Below are positions 28,691 through 36,825 of a DNA stretch of 42,942 bases, piece after piece; positions within the stretch are counted from its first letter, which is position 1; every line of letters starts with the position of its first letter. Below the pieces are notes generated by a model. It did not search any database. It saw only the letters and a list, made by a program, of their open reading frames with translations, and was not told the DNA's origin. This stretch comes from Gammaproteobacteria bacterium. GTDB lineage: Bacteria > Pseudomonadota > Gammaproteobacteria > GCA-001735895. Location of the stretch: positions 1-42,942 of the forward strand of contig JAJDOF010000141.1 of assembly GCA_022340305.1 (NCBI GenBank), given 5' to 3'. Made by a program: the position numbers and the translations under genes.

Positions 28691-28780
28691 GGTGAATTCG
28701 GGGGACAGAATTCGGGGGACAGTATACTTAATTTCCGGGGAAATTAAGTATACTGTCCCCCGAATTCCCCGAATTCACCT
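28691..28780. repeat. Large nested palindrome (perfect 29-bp inverted repeat)
   Basis: Arms at 28708-28736 and 28739-28767 are perfect reverse complements separated by two bases; each begins GAATTCGGGGGACAG. A second copy of GAATTCGGGGGACA lies immediately outside on the left (28694-28707) and a partial one on the right, giving outer arms GGTGAATTCGGGG/CCCCGAATTCACC. No gene overlaps it. It sits upstream of fumarase and downstream of the SLC13 permease. Similar GGGGACAG...TTAATTTCC palindromes are, from memory, common intergenic elements near IS200-like/REP-type transposases. Confidence 0.92.
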
Positions 28781-28782
28781 GT

Positions 28783-30561
28783 TCAGAGCGGCCACACCCA
28801 GAGGATCATCGGCAGCGACACGGCGACGACGATGACCTCGAGTGGCAGGCCCATGCGCCAGTAATCGCCGAAACGATATCCTCCCGGCCCCATCACCAGC
28901 GTATTGTTCTGGTGCCCGATCGGCGTGAGAAAGGCGCAGGATGCCGCAATCGCAACCGCCATCAGGAACGGGTCGGGGCTAACCCCGAGGCGGGTGGCGA
29001 TATCGATCCCGATCGGCGCGGCAATAACGGCGGTGGCGGCATTGTTGAGCAGGTCGGACAGGGTCATGGTCACGACCATCAACAGCATCAACACGACTAC
29101 CGGGCCGTAACCCTCGGCAAAATCGATGACCTGCTGCGCGATCAGCGCGGTGCCGCCCGAGGCCTCGAGCGCAGCACCGATCGGGATCATCGAGCCCAGT
29201 AATACGATCACCGGCCACTCTATCGATGTATAAATTTCCTTCAACGGGACGATACTGAAGCCGACCATGACCATGCACACCAGCGCCAGTGCCTCCGGCA
29301 GGTGGATGACGCCGAAGGTGGCCGCGGCGATCGCCAGCGCGAAACTGGCGACCGCGATCAATGCCTTTTGCCGCTGTATGACCTGCAGGTCACGCTCTTT
29401 TAACGGTAGACAACCAAGCCACTTGACGGTGTCATCGAGGCGCTCGAGCGGCCCCAGCAACAGCAACACGTCACCGGCGCGGGTCTCGAGTTTGCGTACG
29501 CGTTCGCGAAAAGTCTTGCCGTGGCGCGATACCCCGAGCAGGGTGATGCCATGTCGGTAAAGCAACCGCATGCCGAGCGCACTGCGGCCCTCGATGCGCG
29601 AATTCTCGGGCACCACCGCCTCAATCAACGCCAGGGCCTCGTCCGTCTGCCCGCGGTATTTTTCTGCGCCGACATACTCGAGGTCAAAGGCACCGACAAA
29701 GGCGTCGATGTGCTCGGCGTCTGCCTCGATCACGAGAATGTCGCCCGCGCGAATAACCTCTCGTCGCGCGCGACCCGGCAAGCGCTTGCCGCGGCGCACC
29801 AGCCCGGTAATGGCAACGTCGGCCTCGTCCATTTGTGCATCGAGATCACGCACCTGGCGCTCGATCATGCTCGAATTCTCGGCGACCCTGACCTCGGCGA
29901 TGTAATCCTCCTGGGGTGGCGGACTTTCACCCTCAGCGTCGTTATCGCCGAGCGGCACCAGGCGCCAGCCGATAGCGACGATAAAGACGATGCCGGCGAG
30001 CGCGGTAACCGTGCCCACCGGCGTAAAATCGAACATGCCAAAGGGTTCGCCAAGCGCCTGCTCACGGAAACTGGCGATGATGATATTCGGCGGGGTGCCG
30101 ATCAGCGTAATCAGGCCACCCAGTATCGACGCAAAGGACAGCGGCATCAGCGTCAGCGCGGTGCTTCGTTTCGCTTTTTTAGCGGCCTGTATATCGATCG
30201 GCATCAGCAGCGAGAGCGCGGCGACATTGTTCATCACCGCCGACAGCAGTGCCGCAACCCCCGACATCACGCCGATGTGCATGAACAACGAACGCCCGCC
30301 GACAATCAGGTAACGGGCGACCAGCTCGATTGCACCCGAGTTGGAAAGGCCACGACTGACGATCAGCACCAGCGCGATAATAACCGTGGCGCGATGACCG
30401 AAGCCGGAAAAAGCCTCCTCCTGCGGCACCACGCCGATGACGATCGCGACGATCAACGCACCGAAGGCGACCAGATCATAGCGGACTTTTCCCCACACCA
30501 GCAGGCCAAAAACGACGCCCAGCAGGCAGAACAGGACGGTCTGGTCGGAGATTATTCCCAT
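28783..30561 (-). CDS. SLC13-family permease with RCK-C domains
   Basis: From the start MGIISDQTVLFCLLGVV (30561) the product has 592 residues. About six N-terminal hydrophobic segments come first, then a soluble region (about 205-380) with two TrkA_C/RCK_C-like domains (MIERQVRDLDAQMDEADVAI...ILVIEADAEHIDAF and RVRKLETRAGDVLLLLGPLERL). A second membrane half follows. The motif SDLLNNAATAVIAAP and its counterpart AVMNNVAALSLLMP are the paired substrate/sodium-site loops of the DASS/ion-transporter superfamily. Substrates could be sulfate, di- or tricarboxylates. Its start overlaps the end of the ABC permease gene by 10 bases; the coding frame extends upstream but without family resemblance. 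Confidence 0.9.
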   Translation of the reverse strand: MGIISDQTVLFCLLGVVFGLLVWGKVRYDLVAFGALIVAIVIGVVPQEEAFSGFGHRATVIIALVLIVSRGLSNSGAIELVARYLIVGGRSLFMHIGVMSGVAALLSAVMNNVAALSLLMPIDIQAAKKAKRSTALTLMPLSFASILGGLITLIGTPPNIIIASFREQALGEPFGMFDFTPVGTVTALAGIVFIVAIGWRLVPLGDNDAEGESPPPQEDYIAEVRVAENSSMIERQVRDLDAQMDEADVAITGLVRRGKRLPGRARREVIRAGDILVIEADAEHIDAFVGAFDLEYVGAEKYRGQTDEALALIEAVVPENSRIEGRSALGMRLLYRHGITLLGVSRHGKTFRERVRKLETRAGDVLLLLGPLERLDDTVKWLGCLPLKERDLQVIQRQKALIAVASFALAIAAATFGVIHLPEALALVCMVMVGFSIVPLKEIYTSIEWPVIVLLGSMIPIGAALEASGGTALIAQQVIDFAEGYGPVVVLMLLMVVTMTLSDLLNNAATAVIAAPIGIDIATRLGVSPDPFLMAVAIAASCAFLTPIGHQNNTLVMGPGGYRFGDYWRMGLPLEVIVVAVSLPMILWVWPL

Positions 30562-31568
30562 CGGAAAATCCAGGCGCCGATGAACAGCAGAATGACGCTG
30601 GAGACGCCGAGCACCAGTAGATGATCCGCAATATCCAGCAGGCCCGCACCGTCGATCATGACCTGACGTGCGGCGGCAGTGACGTGCGTCAGCGGCAGAA
30701 ATTGCGCGAGTTTCTGCATCCACGGGTGCGCGCCTTCCAGTGAAAACCATACCCCGGAGAGAAACATCATCGGCCAACTGAACAGGTTGAGCAGGCCATT
30801 GGCGACTTCCTCGCTGGAAATCCGCGCCGCCACAACCAACCCGCAGCAGATCAGGTTGATACAGCCGAGAACGAACACCAGCAGCAAATTGAAATACGAA
30901 CCATGCATGCGAAAATCGACGAATAAGTCCATGGCGACGAAGATCACCACGTTTACCGCCACCAGCAGCCACAACCGCGACAGGATCTGCGCGCTCAGGA
31001 ACTCCATCGCGGTGACCGGGGTCGCGCTGATGCGCTTGAGCACGCCAAACTTGCGGTAGCGCACGATCACGTAACCGATCCCGAACAGGGCACCCCACAT
31101 GATGTTCATGCCGATAACGCCAGGGATAACCCAGTCGATGTACCTGATTTCATCGCCTTCGACCAGCGATTTTTGCAGGTTGACGGCCGAGTCGGCATAG
31201 GCGGCAATCAACAGTTTTTCGACGATATAACCGTTTGCCGAGGTGCTGTTGATCCAGTAGCGTCTGCTGCCGACATCGAAAAGCAAGTCAAGCTGGTGGC
31301 GTTCGACCTTGCGCAGGTTGGGCTCAACCCGGTCGAGCTCGATGAACTTGATATAGCGGGTCGACCTGAACTGACCTGCCGGCATCTCCAGTTCGCTACC
31401 GGCGACCAGGCCGACCTTGAATTTTTCCGGATTATCGTCGGTAAAGGCGTAGGCAAAGCCGATGATCATCAGCACCGGCAACAGCACGTTCCAGGCGAGC
31501 GAGGATCGATCGCGCACGAATTCCAGGTTGCGCGCGACGAACAACGCATAGATACGATTCCACTTCAT
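30552..31568 (-). CDS. ABC-2 type transporter permease
   Basis: The 338-residue protein has an N-terminal TM (about 25-42), an extracytoplasmic domain (about 45-165) and a cluster of five TMs. These include GVIGMNIMWGALFGIGY, LLVAVNVVIFVAMDLFV and WPMMFLSGVWFSLEG. The last stretch with LPLTHVTAAARQVM is characteristic of ABC-2 (DrrB/YhhJ-like) exporters. It pairs with the ATPase encoded just upstream (ATGA overlap). The substrate is unknown; lipids, drugs or polysaccharide are typical of the family. Confidence 0.9.
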   Translation of the reverse strand: MKWNRIYALFVARNLEFVRDRSSLAWNVLLPVLMIIGFAYAFTDDNPEKFKVGLVAGSELEMPAGQFRSTRYIKFIELDRVEPNLRKVERHQLDLLFDVGSRRYWINSTSANGYIVEKLLIAAYADSAVNLQKSLVEGDEIRYIDWVIPGVIGMNIMWGALFGIGYVIVRYRKFGVLKRISATPVTAMEFLSAQILSRLWLLVAVNVVIFVAMDLFVDFRMHGSYFNLLLVFVLGCINLICCGLVVAARISSEEVANGLLNLFSWPMMFLSGVWFSLEGAHPWMQKLAQFLPLTHVTAAARQVMIDGAGLLDIADHLLVLGVSSVILLFIGAWIFRWE

Positions 31569-32449
31569 GCCCGTAACTCCTTGCCGGTCAACTCGAGAAA
31601 CAGATCCTCGAGATTGCGCGCGCGGATACGCAAGCGATGCAACGGAATATTGAGAGCCAGGAGACGTTCGATGGTCTTGTTGACGTCGCTGGTAACGATG
31701 TGGGCACTGTCATGGCGATAGATAGCCTGGAACTCGCGCTCACCGATGTCGCGCGGTATATCAGCGGCGTGAATCTGCACGACGACATCATTGAAATGCG
31801 CCGCCAGCAAAGTGTCGGGAGCATCCTGTGCGATGATTCGACCATGGTCCATGATCGCGATTTCATCGCAGAGCTCGTAGGCCTCTTCCATGTAATGGGT
31901 AGTCAGCAAAATGGTCGCTCCCTGTGCCCTGACCTGCTGCACCTGGCTCCACAGGTTGTGCCGTGACTGCGGGTCGAGCCCGGTCGTCGGCTCATCGAGA
32001 AACAGGATCTTCGGTTGGTTGATCAACGCCATCGCCAGCAACAGGCGCTGCTTTTGCCCGCCGGACAGCTTGCGCGTATCCCGATCGAGGAATTCGTGCA
32101 GCGCGTAACGGTCGGCGAGATCATCGATGCTGGCGCTGTGCGGGTAAAAACGGCTGAACTGGCGCATGACCTCGCGCACGGTAATGAACTCCTGCAGCGC
32201 GGTGGTCTGGAACATGATGCCGGCCTCGTTACGAAACGCTTCACCGAGCGGCTCTCCGCGATAGTGTAGCGTGCCGCCATCGGGTTGCTTGATACCTTCC
32301 ATCATTTCGATCGTGGTGGTTTTACCCGCGCCGTTCGGCCCCAGCAGGCCGAAGCAGCTACCCTCACGAATTTCGAAGCTGACCTCGTTGACCGCAATCA
32401 GCGAGCCAAAGCGTTTTACCAGATCGGAAACTTTCAGGATGATGGACAT
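31565..32449 (-). CDS. ABC transporter ATP-binding protein
   Basis: The 294-residue ATPase has Walker A GPNGAGKTTT (37-46), Q loop FQTTALQE (80-87), the LSGGQKQR signature (128-135), Walker B ILFLDEPTTGLDP and the H loop TTHYMEEA. The C-terminal extension (230-294), including LLALNIPLHRLRIRARNLEDLFLELTG, is typical of DrrA/CcmA-like export ATPases. It is co-transcribed with the ABC-2 permease through a 4-base overlap. A short inverted repeat ACCTG/CAGGT (32456-32469) overlaps the ribosome site before the ATG. Confidence 0.94.
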   Translation of the reverse strand: MSIILKVSDLVKRFGSLIAVNEVSFEIREGSCFGLLGPNGAGKTTTIEMMEGIKQPDGGTLHYRGEPLGEAFRNEAGIMFQTTALQEFITVREVMRQFSRFYPHSASIDDLADRYALHEFLDRDTRKLSGGQKQRLLLAMALINQPKILFLDEPTTGLDPQSRHNLWSQVQQVRAQGATILLTTHYMEEAYELCDEIAIMDHGRIIAQDAPDTLLAAHFNDVVVQIHAADIPRDIGEREFQAIYRHDSAHIVTSDVNKTIERLLALNIPLHRLRIRARNLEDLFLELTGKELRA

Positions 32450-32574
32450 TATTGACCTGGTGACAGGTTCGGAGCCGAGCGATGGCGAAGTATAAACAGG
32501 CTTGCCTGCGAAGACTACTGCAGCGGAGATCGAAGTAGGCAGTTGGCGCGCATCTATCTTATACTCGCGCTACC

Positions 32575-33999
32575 ATGGGTGAAGAAATTCAGAAAGAGCA
32601 CTTCGAGCAAGCTGACTATGACCACTTCCAGACCAAACTGGAAGAGGAAACCGAGTGGCTGCGCGCGCTATTCGCCAGGGGCGCATTTGATAATTCGAGC
32701 CGCATGCTGGGCTACGAGCTCGAGCTTTGCCTCGCTGACCGCAGCGGCAACCCCAGCAAGATCAATACGCAGGTAATCGAGGCAACCAGAAATCCGTTGT
32801 TCACCACGGAGCTGGCGCGCTTCAACATGGAAATCAACGGTAACATTTTTCCTTTCCGGGGAAACGTATTCAGTCAGATCGAAGCCGATCTCGCCGCCCT
32901 GTTCCAGCAGGCTGAGGACGCCGCGCGCAACCTGGACTCGCAGATCGGCATGTTCGGCGTGTTTCCGAGCGTAACGCCGGAGCATCTCGAAGCGGATACC
33001 TACATGACCGGGCTGCACCGCTACAAGCTGCTCAACCAGCAATTGCTGAACATGCGTGGCAGGCCGGTGCAGCTGCACCTCGATGGTGAGGAAACGCTCG
33101 ACATCGAGAAGCAGGACGTCATGCTCGAGGCGCTCGCGACCTCGCTACAGATTCACATGCAGGTGCCGTTTGACGAAATCGTGCCGACCTACCATGCCGG
33201 GCTGTGGTCGAGCATGCTGATCCTGGCGGCAACCGCTAATTCACCACTGGTGCTCGGCAAGTGCTGCTGGCAGGAGTCCCGCATCGGCATCTTCAAACAA
33301 TCGGTCGACACCCGCAATCCGCAGGAGATCGAGGACCGCATCGTACCGCGCGTACATTTCGGCAAGGGTTACATCGAGTCGCTGCTCGACCTGTTCGAAG
33401 ATAATTTCTACTACAGCCCGATACTGCCGGAAGTGCTCGACCGGCCTGTCGAGGACCTGCACCACCTGGCGCTGCACAACGGCACCATCTGGCGCTGGGT
33501 GCGACCGATCGTCGCGCGCAACAGGGACGCCAGCTACCACCTGCGCCTGGAACTGCGCGTGGTGCCGTCGGGGCCGACGCTGATCGACACCGTCGCCAAC
33601 CTGGTGTTTTACGTGGCCCTGACCGAGGGATTGAAGACACTCGGTGAGCAACTCACCCGGGTACCGTTCGCAACCCTGGAAACCGATTTCTACCGCTCCG
33701 CGCGCGCGGGGCTCGACGCCCGCGTGCACTGGCCCGATGGAGAGGAGCTACCGATAACACAGATCCTGCTCGAACGCGCATTGCCGCTCGCACGTGAAAC
33801 ACTGGATGCGGCCGGCATCGCAGACGGCGGGCGCTGGCTAGACATCATCGAAGCACGCGTCAAAACAGGCGCGACAGGTGCAAACTGGATTTCGAAACAC
33901 TGGAAACGCCACGCTGACAGCGCGAAGCTGGTGCGTGATTACATCAGCCAGGCAAAATCCAACCAGCCCGTTCACCTTTGGCAGGATCCCGGCCCATGA
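32575..33999 (+). CDS. Glutamate-cysteine ligase family protein (GCS2/EgtA-like)
   Basis: The 474-residue product has the N-terminal block RMLGYELELCLAD (about 42-54), a Glu-rich metal/ATP motif of GCS2-type ligases. FNMEINGNIFPF and, in the second half, SYHLRLELRVVPSGPT provide further acidic ligands of the carboxylate-amine ligase fold. The enzymes join an amino group to the gamma-carboxylate of glutamate with ATP. It is not the classic GshA, and its acceptor is unknown. The stop overlaps the start of the AstE-like hydrolase (ATGA), suggesting linked function. It is divergent from the ABC transporter genes. Confidence 0.75.
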   Translation: MGEEIQKEHFEQADYDHFQTKLEEETEWLRALFARGAFDNSSRMLGYELELCLADRSGNPSKINTQVIEATRNPLFTTELARFNMEINGNIFPFRGNVFSQIEADLAALFQQAEDAARNLDSQIGMFGVFPSVTPEHLEADTYMTGLHRYKLLNQQLLNMRGRPVQLHLDGEETLDIEKQDVMLEALATSLQIHMQVPFDEIVPTYHAGLWSSMLILAATANSPLVLGKCCWQESRIGIFKQSVDTRNPQEIEDRIVPRVHFGKGYIESLLDLFEDNFYYSPILPEVLDRPVEDLHHLALHNGTIWRWVRPIVARNRDASYHLRLELRVVPSGPTLIDTVANLVFYVALTEGLKTLGEQLTRVPFATLETDFYRSARAGLDARVHWPDGEELPITQILLERALPLARETLDAAGIADGGRWLDIIEARVKTGATGANWISKHWKRHADSAKLVRDYISQAKSNQPVHLWQDPGP

Positions 34000-35015
34000 T
34001 AGAAAATTTCGACCGCCTGCACGGTCTGCCCGATGGATTCTTCGACATCACCACCGCCAACATCCGCACCCTGTTTCCCAATCCCACCCTGGTTCAGCTG
34101 GACGGGCGGGACAAGAATTTTCTGTTCATTTCGATCCTGCAGCACGGCAACGAGTATTCCGGGCTACGCGTCATGCAGCGCGTGCTGGCGAAGCATGCCC
34201 GGGACCTGCCGCGCTCGATTTTACTGTTTATCAGTAACGTGCGCGCATCCGAGGCGAACCTGCGCCACCTGCCTGAACAGGTCGACTACAATCGCTGCTG
34301 GCCCGGGACACTGATGGAACCCTGCCCGACCTCGGCAATGATGCGCCGTATTATCGAGATTGCGCACGGCCTGCCGCTGTTTGCCGCGATCGACATTCAC
34401 AATAATACGGGTAAAAACCCCCACTACGCCTGCATTTCCGATCCGAGCGGGCGCAATCAGAACCTCGCGGCGATGTTCAACCGTATCGCCATGGTGTTCA
34501 GGCACAAGGGAGTCAGCACCCTGGCCTTCGACGGCATCTGCCCCGCGGCAACGCTGGAATGCGGCCTGCCCGGGAATCCCGAAGGTATCGACAACGCCTG
34601 CAGAATGATCGAGGAGTTGCTGACGCTGGAACAGCTCGCCGTCGAGGCGCCGGCGCGTGAGCAACTGCACCTGGTCGAATCACATCTGGACGTGTACATT
34701 CCAAAACACGTCAGTTACGAATTCGACGCGACGGCCGATGTCGATCTTCGCTTCGAGCGCGATATCGAAGAACGTAACTTCACGCTGCAGGACCCTCAAC
34801 AGGTTTTTGCACATACCCGTGTCGATCGCCCGTTACAGGTGCTGGATGACGATAATCGCGACGTCACCGACGAGGTGTTGCGTATCGAACAGGGTAAGAT
34901 CTACTTCAACCAGACCCTGATGCCGGCGATGATCACCCGCGACAAGCTGGTAATCCAGCAAGACTGCCTGTGCCACCTTCTGCAGGATTACCTGCCACAC
35001 CTGTCTGAAGCCTGA
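33996..35015 (+). CDS. Succinylglutamate desuccinylase/aspartoacylase-family zinc hydrolase
   Basis: From the ATG at 33996 the 339-residue product shows the M14/AstE zinc site: His50 and Glu53 in LQHGNEYSG, then His135 in DIHNNTG. Substrate residues Asn99-Arg100 lie in DYNRCWPG, and the probable general base is Glu188 in ATLECG. The C-terminal beta domain (about 215-339) is also typical. Aspartoacylases and AstE remove acyl groups from N-acyl amino acids. The coupling with a glutamate-amine ligase suggests an N-glutamyl or peptide substrate, which is inference. An in-frame ATG at 33978 lies inside the ligase gene and is less likely. Confidence 0.88.
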   Translation: MIENFDRLHGLPDGFFDITTANIRTLFPNPTLVQLDGRDKNFLFISILQHGNEYSGLRVMQRVLAKHARDLPRSILLFISNVRASEANLRHLPEQVDYNRCWPGTLMEPCPTSAMMRRIIEIAHGLPLFAAIDIHNNTGKNPHYACISDPSGRNQNLAAMFNRIAMVFRHKGVSTLAFDGICPAATLECGLPGNPEGIDNACRMIEELLTLEQLAVEAPAREQLHLVESHLDVYIPKHVSYEFDATADVDLRFERDIEERNFTLQDPQQVFAHTRVDRPLQVLDDDNRDVTDEVLRIEQGKIYFNQTLMPAMITRDKLVIQQDCLCHLLQDYLPHLSEA

Positions 35016-35145
35016 AATCGATGCCACCCCTATACAGTTGATTTAACCCGCGTATATAGCGAACCCGGAAACTGACGCCTGACGATACATGTGCATTATT
35101 CTCGGATATCTGCCGTGACGGTAAAGCCAAACAGACCGCAACGAC

Positions 35146-35805
35146 ATGAATAAGACACTGGCAATCAAGCTGGATGCTGGACGTACCACCATCATCTTGA
35201 CTGCTATCATGTCTGCTCTGCTGGTGACCCACGTACTGGCGATGCAGGCAAACTTCAACGAATCACTGGGTTGGAAAGATACCCTCGGCTTTGAATATTG
35301 GCAGATCGCAATTTTTGATCTGGACGAAGAAGAAAGTTTTGGCACCTGGTTCAGTGCGGTAATTTTGCTTTTTGCGTCCGTGCTGCTGTTTTTCATCGCC
35401 GCTTGTCTGCGCTCGGTAGCGGATACCATGCATCGCTGGTGGACGATGCTTGGACTGGGCTTTGGCCTGATGTCTATCGATGAAGTCGTCGGCCTGCACG
35501 AACTGTTTAATTCCCTGTACGAGAACCTTCCCTGGACCACTGCCGGATTTATCCTGTTTGTGCTGGCCGGATTTTGTTTTCTGCCTTTCCTCTGGCATTA
35601 CCGTTGGCGCACCGCCGGTTTATTTTTACTGGCGGGAATAATCTATGCCAGCGGGGTGATCGGCATAGAACATTACTCTGGTACCGACATCAACTCGCTC
35701 GGCTACAACATGCTGACGGGGCTGGAAGAAGGGCTGGAAATGTCCGGTGTGATACTGCTCATCTACACCCTGCTGGATTTCATAGGCGGCCTCGAAGCGG
35801 ATTAA
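35146..35805 (+). CDS. Hypothetical multi-pass membrane protein with buried acidic/His residues
   Basis: The 219-residue protein has about six hydrophobic segments (15-33, 66-88, 98-117, 131-149, 157-174, 195-213). Charged residues fall inside or at the ends of helices: Asp112-Glu113 and His118-Glu119 in SIDEVVGLHE, Glu175-His176 in IGIEHYSG, and Glu194, Glu195, Glu198 in GLEEGLEMS. That pattern could make an intramembrane metal or proton site. I recognise no named family. The stop lies 5 bases from the stop of the opposite-strand gene. Confidence 0.7.
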   Translation: MNKTLAIKLDAGRTTIILTAIMSALLVTHVLAMQANFNESLGWKDTLGFEYWQIAIFDLDEEESFGTWFSAVILLFASVLLFFIAACLRSVADTMHRWWTMLGLGFGLMSIDEVVGLHELFNSLYENLPWTTAGFILFVLAGFCFLPFLWHYRWRTAGLFLLAGIIYASGVIGIEHYSGTDINSLGYNMLTGLEEGLEMSGVILLIYTLLDFIGGLEAD

Positions 35806-35810
35806 TACGG

Positions 35811-36413
35811 TTAGCGGGGAATGTCTTCACTGTCTAGCAGGGTGTAGGTGAACGAGTTGCCGAATTTTTTCGCCGCACGATCACAAAGCGTCATGAAAAA
35901 ATCGAAATGATCCGGATCCTGCATGACCTGACAACCCGCGCTCCATTTATCCACGCGAGTCGAAGCCCGTACGCGGCTTGCGCGGTGAATGTTGATGGCA
36001 TTAATCCCCTGTTCAGTGGAACCCGTCGTATCGAGTTCCGAGTCACGGTTGTCGTCGCGATAAACCGTAATCGTCCCGACCTGCTGCAATGCCTTGTAAC
36101 CTTTGTGTTTACCGACCTGGTAAGCGCCCCGGTACTGGCCCGGTTTCACGATAGCCGTACCCCGCAGGTTCAACGGATTCTTGCGATAATAGGTACCCGG
36201 ATCGGTAGTGGCGGGGAAGGCAAACAGATTCCAGATGCCATCGAACCAGTAAAACGTGCACAGCCAGTCGTCGAACTGATTCGCGCTGGAGGAAGCATTG
36301 CGAATGCCGACCAGGTTCAGGTCATGACCATTCGGGTTTTCGAAAACGCGGTAATTTCTGCGGCGCATGGCGGCGACGATGTTTTCGACGGCTGGGCATT
36401 GAATCCGCGACAT
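35811..36413 (-). CDS. Protein with S-A-G-C motif, YkuD-like (L,D-transpeptidase-like) candidate
   Basis: The 200-residue protein has no signal peptide. The C-terminal half has YRGAYQVGKHKGYKALQQ and then INIHRASRVRAS followed by RVDKWSAGCQVM: His143, about 14 residues, then Ser158-Ala159-Gly160-Cys161. L,D-transpeptidases of the YkuD fold carry H-x(14-17)-S/T-x-G-C at the active site, so the spacing and residues fit. Phage-like peptidoglycan hydrolases also use this layout. The Gly usual before Cys is kept, and the usual His is replaced by Ala. A ribosome site (GAGGGG) precedes the ATG. Family assignment is uncertain. Confidence 0.6.
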   Translation of the reverse strand: MSRIQCPAVENIVAAMRRRNYRVFENPNGHDLNLVGIRNASSSANQFDDWLCTFYWFDGIWNLFAFPATTDPGTYYRKNPLNLRGTAIVKPGQYRGAYQVGKHKGYKALQQVGTITVYRDDNRDSELDTTGSTEQGINAINIHRASRVRASTRVDKWSAGCQVMQDPDHFDFFMTLCDRAAKKFGNSFTYTLLDSEDIPR

Positions 36414-36501
36414 AGACCCCTCACTCCATTGTTTGACCAGACCCCAAGGTTACCCCTAACCACGGTTCAACACCAAGCGTCACCCTGCCTCGTATCATCC
36501 C

Positions 36502-36603
36502 GCCTTGATGTCATCCCCGCCTTGATGTCATCCCCGCCTTGATGTCATCCCCGCCTTGATGTCATCCCCGCCTTGATGTCATCCCCGCCTTGATGTCATC
36601 CCC
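36502..36603. repeat. Six tandem copies of a 17-bp repeat
   Basis: GCCTTGATGTCATCCCC occurs six times with exact 17-bp period from 36502. The unit overlaps the TCATCCCCGC end of the neighbouring REP-like palindromes, so it probably arose by amplification of half a REP unit. No spacers of variable sequence are present, so it is not CRISPR. Confidence 0.95.
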
Positions 36604-36775
36604 GCGAAAGCGGGGATCTTGTACAGCTTTTCCAATTTCAATCTTAAGATCGTTGCCAGATCCCCACTTTCGCGGGGATGACATCGGGTTGTGCAGTTGC
36701 GTTTCCCTCCCACTTTCGCGGGGATGACATCGTGTTGCGCAGTTGCGTTACCCCGCTTGCGCGGGGATGACGAGG
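36604..36775. repeat. REP-like palindrome cluster 3
   Basis: At least four units of the type GCGAAAGCGGGGATC and its complement (CACTTTCGCGGGGATGACATCG, repeated) follow the 17-bp array. One internal stretch, TGTGCAGTTGCGTTTCCCTCCC/TGCGCAGTTGCGTTACCCCGC, is also duplicated. The motif matches clusters at 23072-23200 and 26628-26754. The wider gap 36414-36825 holds only these repeats. Confidence 0.85.
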
Positions 36776-36825
36776 TTATGGTGTGGTTGCACGACCCTGC
36801 AAAGCGGGATGATAGCAATGAGGCA

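Noticed and set aside
29521..30624. 367-codon plus-strand ORF
   Set aside because: It is antisense to the SLC13 permease and the end of the ABC permease; composition (His/Asp/Arg-rich) is that of a shadow frame.
36502..36603. CRISPR-like 17-bp repeats
   Set aside because: Units are directly adjacent with no spacers and no cas genes are near.
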